NCBI RefSeq assembly: GCF_009617585.1
Contig: NZ_WIXI01000045.1
Location: 124,001 to 188,000, forward strand
Direction of reading: 5' to 3'
Length of the DNA: 64,000 nucleotides
From: Endobacterium cereale
GTDB taxonomy: Bacteria; Pseudomonadota; Alphaproteobacteria; Rhizobiales; Rhizobiaceae
Program-made: the position numbers and the translations under genes
Notes under the pieces: model-generated
The model's database searches: none
Seen by the model: the letters and a program-made list of their open reading frames with translations, nothing else
What the model was told of the DNA's origin: nothing
Part shown: piece by piece, positions 56,589-64,000 of the stretch
Layout: each line of letters starts with the position of its first letter
Position numbering within the stretch: the first letter of the stretch is position 1

Positions 56589-57524
56589 ATGACCACGCGC
56601 CTTTACGAACACGAGATCTTTCTAGAGCACAACACCCCGCCCGGACACCCGGAGCGCGCCGACCGGCTGCGCTCGCTGGCGATTGCGCTCGAACACCCGT
56701 ATTTTGCCGATCTCGACCGGAAACCGGCGCCGCAGGCCAATGAGGACGCGGTGCTGCTGGCGCATCCGGAAGACCATCTCTTCTCCGTCATGCGGCAGGT
56801 GCCGGAGGAAGACGGCGCGATTTTCCAGCTGGAATCCGACACCTATCTCAGCCCCAAAAGCCTTCAGGCAGCATTGACCGGCATCGGCGGTGCAATGGCC
56901 GCCGTCGATGATGTGATGACCGGCAAGGTCGACAATGCCTTTGTCGCCGCCCGTCCGCCCGGCCACCATGCCGAAAAATCCAAGGCCATGGGCTTCTGCC
57001 TGTTCAACAACGTGGCGATCGCCGCCCGCCATGCGCAAAAGGTTTACGGTGCCGAACGGGTCGCCATCGTCGATTGGGACGTGCATCACGGCAACGGTAC
57101 TCAGGACATTTTTTGGGACGATCCGTCCATCCTGTTCTGCTCCACCCACCAGATGCCGCTTTACCCGTTTACCGGTGCCCGCGACGAAACCGGCACGAAG
57201 AACAACATCGTCAACGCGCCACTTGCCACCAATGACGGCAGCGAACATTTTCGCGAGGCCTTCAAATCCCGCGTGCTGCCGGCACTCGAAAACTTTCGCC
57301 CCGATTTTCTTTTGATCTCGGCCGGTTTCGATGCGCACCACCGTGATCCGCTGGCGCAGATCAACCTTGTCGGCAACGATTTCGACTGGGCGACGGGGCG
57401 GCTGATGGAGATCGCCGGCAAATATGCCGGCAACCGGGTCGTCAGCCTGCTTGAAGGTGGTTATGATCTGGAAGGGCTGGCCGAATCGGCGGGCCTGCAT
57501 ATCAGCAGATTGATGAAGGGCTAA
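56589..57524 (+). CDS. Histone deacetylase-like amidohydrolase
   Basis: A 311-aa zinc deacetylase of the HDAC/AcuC/APAH family. The active-site marks are [16 protein letters not shown] (two His), [15 protein letters not shown] (Asp-x-His zinc ligands) and [14 protein letters not shown] (third zinc ligand). It removes acetyl groups from proteins or polyamines. ATG 56589 follows GAGG. xseB starts one base after its stop, so the pair is co-transcribed. Confidence 0.93.
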   Translation: MTTRLYEHEIFLEHNTPPGHPERADRLRSLAIALEHPYFADLDRKPAPQANEDAVLLAHPEDHLFSVMRQVPEEDGAIFQLESDTYLSPKSLQAALTGIGGAMAAVDDVMTGKVDNAFVAARPPGHHAEKSKAMGFCLFNNVAIAARHAQKVYGAERVAIVDWDVHHGNGTQDIFWDDPSILFCSTHQMPLYPFTGARDETGTKNNIVNAPLATNDGSEHFREAFKSRVLPALENFRPDFLLISAGFDAHHRDPLAQINLVGNDFDWATGRLMEIAGKYAGNRVVSLLEGGYDLEGLAESAGLHISRLMKG

Positions 57525-57525
57525 A

Positions 57526-57780
57526 ATGTCGGACCAGGTCGAGATCAACGATGTCAGCACCTATTCCTTCGAGAAGGCTGTCGCCGAACTCGAAAGCATC
57601 GTGGCCCGTCTGGAACGCGGCGATGTGGCGCTGGACGAATCCATCGCCATTTACGAGCGTGGCGAAGCCCTGAAGAAACATTGCGAAAAGCTGCTTTCGG
57701 CCGCCGAAAACCGCATCGAAAAGATCCGCCTCGACCGCGCCGGCAAACCGCAGGGCGTGGAGCCGCTCGACGGCGAATAA
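57526..57780 (+). CDS. xseB: Exodeoxyribonuclease VII small subunit
   Basis: An 84-aa helical subunit of the single-strand-specific exonuclease VII. The pattern [35 protein letters not shown] and [18 protein letters not shown] is typical. The large subunit xseA is not in the window. Confidence 0.95.
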   Translation: MSDQVEINDVSTYSFEKAVAELESIVARLERGDVALDESIAIYERGEALKKHCEKLLSAAENRIEKIRLDRAGKPQGVEPLDGE

Positions 57781-57922
57781 CGGCCTTGTGACCTTTTGCC
57801 TGACCCGCAAAAGGGCAGACCGCTCAAATGCCATCCAATATCTTGAACCGGTTTTCATCGCCTACGCCTAATCCGTCCCCTGAATATTGATGGGTTTATG
57901 CGCCGGGGGGCGTGGCGGTTTC

Positions 57923-59032
57923 ATGGGTCAGATACGTGCCTTGGCAGCGGCGGATATTCCGGCGGTGGCCGGGCTTTTTCAAAAAGCGTTCAGGCGAACA
58001 GACGCCGCCCCATCCGATGCTTTCGTCGCCTGTCTGCGCACGCTGTATGTCGACCATCCACTCGTTCACGACAGCCTGCCGAGCCTTGTGCACGAAAGCA
58101 AAGCCGGAATTTCCGGCTTCATCAGCCGGCATCGCCTGCCGATGCAGATCGGCGGCCGCGCGGTCAACGGTGCCCTGTTCGGCACCATCATGGCCGACAA
58201 GGGTGCCGGTCATTCGTTGATCGGCCCCAAGCTTCTGAAAGCGGCCCTGGCCGGACCGCAGGATTTTTCTTTCGCCGATACGACAAGCGACATTTCCCGC
58301 ACGCTCGGCCAGCGACTGGGCTGCACGCCGCTGCCAAGCCATAGCCTCAACTGGCTGCGCATCATCCGCCCCACCCAGTGGCTTGCGGATCAGGTCACGC
58401 AACGTTTTCGGCCCTTTGGATTGCTGGCACCAGTGGCGGGTGCGGCTGATGACATGCTGCGCCGGCGTATTCACCCCAACCGGCCACGCTGGTTTGCCCA
58501 TGGTGCGCAAAACGCGGCCAAGGGCGCGGCGACCACGGATATCGGTGCCGAAAAATTTGCCGCGCTTTTCCTCGCATTGTCCCGTCGCTTTGCGCTTCAG
58601 CCACGCTGGGATTGTGAAGACATCACCACCCTTTCCCGGCAGGCGATGGAAAAGCGGCTATTCGGCACGCCCCATTTCGGCGCGGTCACGGATCAGCACG
58701 GCACGGAGATCGGCTGTTTTCTCTACCACCTGAAAAAGGGATCGACGGCGCGGGTGCTGCAGGTGCTTGCCGCACCGGGTGTGGAAGGCGTGGTTCTCGA
58801 TGCGCTGATTACCAATGCCGCCGACAAAGGCGCGGCTGCCGTGATCGGCCGCACGGAAGCCTGGTTGATGGAAGCCATGCTCGGCCGACGCATCGGCTTT
58901 ACCAACACCGCCTCCAGCATGGTGCACAGCCGCGACGCAGATATTCTCGCCGCCGTCACCCGAGGCGACGTGCTGCTGAACGGTTTTGTCGGCGAACAGT
59001 GGAGCCCGATGATCGGCAACCGGTTCGAGTAA
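57923..59032 (+). CDS. GNAT-related acyltransferase, two-part
   Basis: A 369-aa protein. The N-terminal part (residues 1-150) has a GNAT pattern: IRALAAADIPAVAGLFQKAF, the strand GALFGTIMADKGAG and the loop GHSLIGPKLLKAAL that would hold acyl-CoA. The C-terminal half (about 210-365) looks like a second GNAT-type unit, with GCFLYHLKKG, ARVLQVLAAPG and an LGRRIGF-like end. Such double GNAT proteins often act in polysaccharide or cell-wall synthesis. No substrate is known. Confidence 0.6.
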   Translation: MGQIRALAAADIPAVAGLFQKAFRRTDAAPSDAFVACLRTLYVDHPLVHDSLPSLVHESKAGISGFISRHRLPMQIGGRAVNGALFGTIMADKGAGHSLIGPKLLKAALAGPQDFSFADTTSDISRTLGQRLGCTPLPSHSLNWLRIIRPTQWLADQVTQRFRPFGLLAPVAGAADDMLRRRIHPNRPRWFAHGAQNAAKGAATTDIGAEKFAALFLALSRRFALQPRWDCEDITTLSRQAMEKRLFGTPHFGAVTDQHGTEIGCFLYHLKKGSTARVLQVLAAPGVEGVVLDALITNAADKGAAAVIGRTEAWLMEAMLGRRIGFTNTASSMVHSRDADILAAVTRGDVLLNGFVGEQWSPMIGNRFE

Positions 59033-59137
59033 TGTGAAGCGGGCCGCTTCAGGGAACAGTGTGTTGCGCGCGGCGCGACTGTCGTTTGGCTGGGAAACGC
59101 ACTAGATTTCCTCCACCACCAGATGGAGACCGGCCCC

Positions 59138-60055
59138 ATGTCCTTTTTCCCCGGCACCGATCCCGCCCCCGGCGATGCCTTTGCCTGTGATGCGATCGAA
59201 AACCTGATCATTCCGCGCTCCAGCGATATCGGCGGTTTTTCCGTACGGCGTGCCTTGCCCACCCGTCAGCGCCGCCTCGTCGGGCCTTTCATCTTTTTCG
59301 ACCGCATGGGACCAGCGGTGCTGCGGGCCGACGAGGCGCTCGACGTCAAGCCGCATCCGCATATCGGGCTTTCCACCGTCACCTATCTGTTCGATGGCGA
59401 GATCAAACATCGCGACAGTCTCGGCACCGAACTCGTCATCAAGCCTGGCGACATCAACCTGATGACGGCGGGGCGCGGTATCGTGCACTCCGAACGCACG
59501 CCGGAAAATCTGCGTGGACATCCGCTTGCGATGTCCGGGTTGCAGACATGGCTGGCTTTGCCGGATGACAAGGAAGAGATCGACCCGGTGTTTGCCCATA
59601 CGGCGCGGGAAAACATGCCGGTTATCGACTGGCAGGGTGCATCCGGCCGGGTGGTGATCGGCGCGCTGGACGGGATTTCCTCCCCCGTCTCCACCTTCAC
59701 CGATACGCTCTACGTTGATCTTGCTCTTGAGCCGGGCAAAAAATTCCCCTTCTCCGCCGCACATGAGGAACGGGCGATCTACATTCTCTCCGGCGAACTG
59801 ATCATTTCAGGCGACCGTTTTGCCGCCGATCAGCTGCTTGCCTTCCGCGCCGGTGACGAAATCACGCTGGAAGCGGGCACTACCGGCTGTCACATCATGC
59901 TGTTCGGCGGGGCGGCGATGACCTCGCGCCGCTACGTCTGGTGGAATTTCGTTTCCTCTTCCAAGGAGCGGATCGAGCAGGCCAAGGAAGAGTGGCGCAC
60001 CGGCCGTTTCGACATCGTGCCGGGGGATGAGGAAGAGTTTGTGCCTTTGCCCTGA
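59138..60055 (+). CDS. Pirin family protein
   Basis: A 305-aa bicupin. The N-terminal metal site is KPHPHIGLSTVTYLFDGEI with the later GRGIVHSE, as in pirins, where some members have quercetinase activity and others act as redox sensors. The C-terminal cupin is FSAAHEERAIYILSGEL and the following FRAGDEITL. ATG 59138 is preceded by GGAG. It lies before dxs with about 108 bases between. Confidence 0.9.
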   Translation: MSFFPGTDPAPGDAFACDAIENLIIPRSSDIGGFSVRRALPTRQRRLVGPFIFFDRMGPAVLRADEALDVKPHPHIGLSTVTYLFDGEIKHRDSLGTELVIKPGDINLMTAGRGIVHSERTPENLRGHPLAMSGLQTWLALPDDKEEIDPVFAHTARENMPVIDWQGASGRVVIGALDGISSPVSTFTDTLYVDLALEPGKKFPFSAAHEERAIYILSGELIISGDRFAADQLLAFRAGDEITLEAGTTGCHIMLFGGAAMTSRRYVWWNFVSSSKERIEQAKEEWRTGRFDIVPGDEEEFVPLP

Positions 60056-60163
60056 GCACGAATTCCGATAGAAGCTGTGGCACTCGACTTGAAAAAGGCG
60101 GTTTCCAGCGCATCTTTGCTGGATTGCGACAACCACAGACTGCATGAGAAAAGGCCGGATTCC

Positions 60164-62083
60164 TTGACAGCAAAACCAGACACCCCGTTGCTCGACAAGA
60201 TCAATCTGCCGGCCGACCTGCGAAACGTCGAGGATCGCGACCTGCCGCAAGTGGCGCGCGAAGTACGCGACGAGATGATTGATGCCGTGTCGAAGACCGG
60301 CGGGCATCTGGGCGCGGGTCTCGGTGTCGTGGAACTGACGATTGCCATTCACAAGGTTTTCAACACACCCGACGACCGCCTGATTTTTGACGTCGGCCAC
60401 CAGTGTTACCCCCACAAGATCCTGACCGGCCGCCGGGACCGCATCCGCACGCTGCGCCAGGAAGACGGGCTTTCAGGCTTCACCCGCCGCGCCGAAAGCG
60501 AATACGACCCGTTTGGCGCCGCCCATTCCTCCACCTCGATTTCCGCCGGCCTCGGCATGGCCGTCGCGTCCGAGCTTGCCGGTTCGAAGCGCAATGTCAT
60601 CTCGATCATCGGCGACGGCTCGATGTCGGCCGGCATGGCGTACGAAGCGCTCAACAATGCCGGTGCGCTCGATGCGCGGCTGATCGTCATCCTCAACGAC
60701 AACGACATGTCGATCGCGCCGCCGACCGGCGCCATGAGCGCCTATCTGGCCCGCCTTGCCTCCGGCCGCACCTATATGGGCATGCGCGAAGTGGGCAAAA
60801 AGCTGACCGGTTATCTCGGCAAATCGATCGACCGCGCCATTACCCGCGCCGTCGAACATGCACGCGGTTACGTGACCGGCGGCACCATGTTCGAGGAAAT
60901 GGGTTTTTACCATATCGGCCCGATCGACGGCCATTCGTTCGAACATCTTCTGCCGGTGCTGCGCAATGTGCGCGACCATGCGCAGGGCCCCGTGCTGATC
61001 CATGTGGTGACGCAGAAGGGCAAGGGTTATCCGCCCGCCGAAGCCGCCGCCGACAAATACCACGGCGTCAACAAGTTCGACGTCATCACCGGCGCGCAGG
61101 CCAAGGCCAAGCCGAATGCGCCGAGCTACACAAGCGTGTTTGGTGAAGCGCTGGTGCAGGAAGCCGGTTTCGACGAAAAGATCGTCGGCATCACCGCCGC
61201 CATGCCGGATGGCACGGGGCTCGGCAAAATGCTGGAAGCGTTTCCGACCCGTACGTTTGACGTCGGCATTGCCGAACAGCATGCCGTGACCTTTGCAGCT
61301 GGTCTTGCAACGGAAGGGTTCAAACCCTTCTGCGCCATCTATTCGACCTTCCTGCAGCGCGGTTACGACCAGGTCGTGCATGACGTCGCCATTCAAGGCC
61401 TGCCGGTGCGTTTCCCGATCGACCGTGCCGGTTTTGTCGGTGCCGATGGCCCGACCCATGCCGGTTCGTTCGACACCACATTCCTTGCCACCCTGCCGGG
61501 CATGGTGGTGATGGCCGCTTCCGACGAGGCGGAACTGAAGCATATGGTGCGCACCGCCGCCGCCTATGACGATGGCCCGATTTCCTTCCGGTATCCGCGC
61601 GGCGAAGGCGTAGGCGTGGAAATGCCGGCACGCGGCGAAATCCTGCAGATCGGCAAGGGCCGCATCGTTAAGGAAGGCTCAAAAGTCGCCCTCCTCTCGT
61701 TTGGTACACGGCTCAAGGACTGTCTGCTGGCTGCGGAAGATCTCGACGCTGCCGGTCTTTCGACGACGGTTGCCGATGCGCGTTTTGCAAAACCGCTGGA
61801 CCACGACCTGATCCGCCAGCTGGCCCGTCATCACGAGGTGCTGATCACCATCGAGGAAGGCGCTGTCGGCGGTTTCGGCAGCCATGTTCTGCAGTTCATG
61901 AGCGGCGAAGGCCTGCTCGACAACGGCCTGAAAATCCGCTCGCTGGTTCTGCCGGATGTGTGGATGGAACAGGCAAGCCCGGATGCAATGTATGCCAAGG
62001 CGGGGCTGGATCGCGCGGGGATTGTGAGCACGGTGTTCCGGGCGCTGGGGAAACCGGTGGTTGGGGTTGGCGCTGCGGGGTGA
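60164..62083 (+). CDS. dxs: 1-deoxy-D-xylulose-5-phosphate synthase
   Basis: A 639-aa thiamine-diphosphate enzyme, first step of the MEP isoprenoid pathway. The TPP motif is [20 protein letters not shown] (GDG...N), the Glu that activates TPP lies in [15 protein letters not shown], and the catalytic His in [10 protein letters not shown] chose TTG 60164 with AAGG upstream; the GTG at 60077 would add a non-family extension of 29 residues. Confidence 0.96.
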   Translation: MTAKPDTPLLDKINLPADLRNVEDRDLPQVAREVRDEMIDAVSKTGGHLGAGLGVVELTIAIHKVFNTPDDRLIFDVGHQCYPHKILTGRRDRIRTLRQEDGLSGFTRRAESEYDPFGAAHSSTSISAGLGMAVASELAGSKRNVISIIGDGSMSAGMAYEALNNAGALDARLIVILNDNDMSIAPPTGAMSAYLARLASGRTYMGMREVGKKLTGYLGKSIDRAITRAVEHARGYVTGGTMFEEMGFYHIGPIDGHSFEHLLPVLRNVRDHAQGPVLIHVVTQKGKGYPPAEAAADKYHGVNKFDVITGAQAKAKPNAPSYTSVFGEALVQEAGFDEKIVGITAAMPDGTGLGKMLEAFPTRTFDVGIAEQHAVTFAAGLATEGFKPFCAIYSTFLQRGYDQVVHDVAIQGLPVRFPIDRAGFVGADGPTHAGSFDTTFLATLPGMVVMAASDEAELKHMVRTAAAYDDGPISFRYPRGEGVGVEMPARGEILQIGKGRIVKEGSKVALLSFGTRLKDCLLAAEDLDAAGLSTTVADARFAKPLDHDLIRQLARHHEVLITIEEGAVGGFGSHVLQFMSGEGLLDNGLKIRSLVLPDVWMEQASPDAMYAKAGLDRAGIVSTVFRALGKPVVGVGAAG

Positions 62084-62149
62084 CGTTGCCCCCAGCGTTG
62101 TTGCTTCATCTCTGTTTTTCTATAGCCTCCCGCTAGACGCGGGGGCAAT

Positions 62150-63034
62150 GTGACTCAAAACAGACAAGGCCTTAGCAGACATATTCCTGAACCAACGAAG
62201 AAGCTTGTCCGAAAAGCTTGTGGTTATGGTTGTGTCGTGTGTGGATCAATCCCCTACGACTACGACCACCTAAAAACCGAATTCAATGTAGCAGAAGAAC
62301 ACGACCCCGATGACATCGTTCTTCTATGCGACAAGCACCATAGGCAGAAGACTGCCCGCATATTATCGGCAGAGCGAATTTTAGATGCTAAGCGGCACAG
62401 AAGTTCGCTCGATAGCGAAACGCGTTTCAAGTTAGAACTGATCCGAGACGATTTTCTCACTATCTGGGGCTCTAACGTTATCACGGCATCCAATAACTCG
62501 ATCATGGTTGACGACGAGCCCATTCTTACGCTTACGAAGACGGATAACGATTTAGAGCCGCTTTTAATATCCGGCCATTTTCGCGACAAAACAGGCAATC
62601 TTATTTGCGCAATCAAGGAAAATGAGTTTGTAGCTCGATCAGCACAACTCGGCGATTTCACGGTAATTTCCAACCGCTTCACATATTCCATGCCAGACGG
62701 ATCCACAGGCTTGGCTTTCACGCTTGATGACCAAAAGATCCATATCTCTTCCGCTTTTCACACCAAGTCAGATGCTCATGTTGCTGTGAATGATGACCTA
62801 CTTCAGGTTGGCAACCTGTTTAGTGCAATGCGGTTTCGGCGAAGCAGATTCTTGCAAAACCAAACTGCAATATCGGTGGGTACATGCTGCGATCAATTTT
62901 CCTTTGATCATGTCGATCTCAGCCGCATCGCAGGAGGTGAGATGGTTGAATGTGTGGCATCACACAGTGCGGTTGGAGTTTTCGTGGCGGGTCGTGATCG
63001 CCCCAAGATTACCAGCAATTATGACAGACTTTGA
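62150..63034 (+). CDS. HNH-type nuclease-like protein with unknown C-terminal domain
   Basis: A 294-aa protein. The N-terminal part has an HNH-like centre: CVVCG (28-32) with YDYDHL (Asp39, His40), then DDIVLLCDKHHRQKT (Cys60, His63, His64). This is a zinc-ribbon HNH nuclease layout. The remaining about 200 residues are beta-rich, with repeated short hydrophobic strands, and are not recognised. GTG 62150 follows GGGGG. Its codons are richer in A and T than those of neighbouring dxs, a sign of transfer. Its 3' end overlaps the end of the next minus-strand gene by 16 bases. Confidence 0.6.
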   Translation: MTQNRQGLSRHIPEPTKKLVRKACGYGCVVCGSIPYDYDHLKTEFNVAEEHDPDDIVLLCDKHHRQKTARILSAERILDAKRHRSSLDSETRFKLELIRDDFLTIWGSNVITASNNSIMVDDEPILTLTKTDNDLEPLLISGHFRDKTGNLICAIKENEFVARSAQLGDFTVISNRFTYSMPDGSTGLAFTLDDQKIHISSAFHTKSDAHVAVNDDLLQVGNLFSAMRFRRSRFLQNQTAISVGTCCDQFSFDHVDLSRIAGGEMVECVASHSAVGVFVAGRDRPKITSNYDRL

Positions 63035-63597
63035 TATGCACCCTCAAACGTCCTCGGCAACCTCTCATACCCCATCCCCAGCATCGTCTTGACCGCATCC
63101 GTCTGGCTTGCACGAATGAAGTCGATCAGGCTAGCGCCCCCGTATCGGATCGACAGGCAGGCCCGGTCGATGACGTGGAAGCGAAACATGCCGTCGTCGG
63201 TTGCCCGCCAGCAGAGATATTCGCCGTTCACGCTTTTTCCAAAGAACTGCAGCCGATCGACGAAGGCCGCAACATCGCGGCTTTCCTCGTCATAGGGTTC
63301 GAGGCAGTCTTCCTCGCCGATCTCCAAACCATCCTCGCAATGGCCATCCACGAGCCAGCGAACCTGATCGCGCAGCATATCGCCCCGCGCGATCAGACCA
63401 CTATTCGCGTCCATGCCGAAGGGCATTTCGATGATGAAGAGGTTGTTTGTGGTGCCGTAGCCGAAGGTAGCCGCGAAACGCTTGTAGCATTCGGGCAGCG
63501 CCCCGATCTGCCGTTCCGCCTCGGCGATCTCCTCGTCCGTGGCCGTTCGCGTCACGGAAGATTGCTCGAAAAGGCTGGCAAGATCATAGGTCGGCAT
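63019..63597 (-). CDS. SMI1/KNR4 family protein (SUKH)
   Basis: A 192-aa soluble acidic protein. The SUKH pattern is EEIAEAERQIGALPECYKRF (an E-x2-LP-x-x-Y-x-x-F core), GYGTTNNLFIIEMPFG and the later WLVDGHCEDG. SUKH proteins are common immunity proteins against nuclease toxins, but some have other roles. It starts one base inside the stop of the DUF4424 gene, so the two are coupled. Confidence 0.75.
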   Translation of the reverse strand: MPTYDLASLFEQSSVTRTATDEEIAEAERQIGALPECYKRFAATFGYGTTNNLFIIEMPFGMDANSGLIARGDMLRDQVRWLVDGHCEDGLEIGEEDCLEPYDEESRDVAAFVDRLQFFGKSVNGEYLCWRATDDGMFRFHVIDRACLSIRYGGASLIDFIRASQTDAVKTMLGMGYERLPRTFEGAYQSLS

Positions 63598-64000
63598 CAC
63601 TCCCCCGCCACCAGAAACAGCACATCCATCTCCCGCTCCGGCGTAAAATCCTGCGCTTCCATCACGAACGTCGTCGGACCCACCTTCTTCACGCCCTTGC
63701 CGCAGAAGCTGACAAAATCCTTCGCATTCCCCTTGTCGATGGTCAGGCGAAAGCGCTTGATCGGGCCGGCCCAGTTGCCGCCTGTCGTGAGGATGTAGGA
63801 AAGCCATTGCTCGGTGTAATGCGGGCCGGTGGATTTGGCGGCGGCCGTTTCGAGCTTGGCTGCCGTCTTCATGAAATCGGCATCGATGCAGTAACGTCTG
63901 GCGTAATCCTCGTAGGAATAGGCCGGCTTGCCGTCCTGAATAAAACTCATCGCCACCGTGCCGCCGACACTCGGGGAGTAGCGGTGAGCAACCTTGACCG
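63597..64000 (-). CDS. DUF4424-like protein, 5' end outside window
   Basis: The frame is open to the window edge, so the gene begins beyond it; about 134 residues of the C-terminal part are visible. The segments YARRYCIDADFMKTAAKL and WLSYILTTGGNWAGPIKRF with FRLTIDKGNAKDF match the DUF4424 family, which are exported proteins of unknown function. The upstream part reads HRYSPSVGGT, also as in the family. It is coupled to the SMI1/KNR4 gene. Confidence 0.7.
   Translation of the reverse strand, partial: VKVAHRYSPSVGGTVAMSFIQDGKPAYSYEDYARRYCIDADFMKTAAKLETAAAKSTGPHYTEQWLSYILTTGGNWAGPIKRFRLTIDKGNAKDFVSFCGKGVKKVGPTTFVMEAQDFTPEREMDVLFLVAGE

Noticed and set aside
60473-61543. A 356-aa minus-strand frame over dxs
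   Set aside because: Shadow of dxs; no recognisable motif.

Overview
The window looks like a chromosomal segment of a Rhizobiaceae alphaproteobacterium, most likely Agrobacterium or a close Rhizobium. The base composition is GC-rich. The gene content and order are the rhizobial type: rnhA-thrB-ispH-SURF1 next to ctaE-ctaG-ctaB-ctaD-ctaC, then IalB and tldD; pdxH, a J-domain protein, fabI and a histidine phosphatase; a CHASE/GGDEF/EAL protein with aroC; bioMNY; an HDAC-like protein with xseB; and dxs. This placement rests on gene families and remembered synteny, not on a database search. No rRNA, tRNA, integrase, IS transposase or CRISPR array was seen.

1-13 kb: the end of a peptidoglycan-binding protein, a zinc alcohol dehydrogenase, then a long minus-strand block. 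That block encodes aa3 cytochrome c oxidase and its assembly factors (ctaC, ctaD, ctaB, a 46-aa membrane ORF, ctaG, ctaE, SURF1) and continues into ispH (isoprenoid), thrB (threonine) and rnhA. A glycosyltransferase and an L,D-transpeptidase sit between ctaE and SURF1. 13-27 kb: IalB and YcxB-like proteins, a repeat-rich spacer, tldD, several hypothetical genes (one apparently frameshifted in a poly-A run), a TSUP permease, a small cluster of immunity-like and decayed genes, polysaccharide deacetylase, pdxH, a surface lipoprotein, a J-domain protein, fabI and a phosphatase.

27-46 kb: an accessory region with mixed strands, many orphan genes and a dispersed ~40-bp intergenic repeat that I did not notice elsewhere. 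It holds a secreted CxxCH haem protein, a ComJ-like nuclease-inhibitor homologue beside a propeller-like protein, and an RsbQ-like alpha/beta hydrolase immediately followed by a PAS histidine kinase, with a paralogous GAF histidine kinase close by. It also holds a MarR/SDR unit with a palindromic operator, a YddG-like exporter followed by an M20 dipeptidase, a divergent PACE exporter/TetR pair, and a run of small immunity-like genes. The hydrolase/kinase set is the best candidate for an undescribed signalling system: it resembles Bacillus RsbQ-RsbP, with a histidine kinase in place of the phosphatase.

46-64 kb: HxlR/NmrA divergent pair, DUF1344, a c-di-GMP enzyme, aroC, a BrnT-BrnA toxin-antitoxin module with a collapsed duplicate upstream, a YcaQ-type DNA glycosylase, the biotin ECF transporter, an HDAC-like deacetylase, xseB, a GNAT-like protein, pirin and dxs. 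After dxs come an HNH-type protein of unusual composition, a SMI1/KNR4 protein and a truncated DUF4424 gene that runs off the window.
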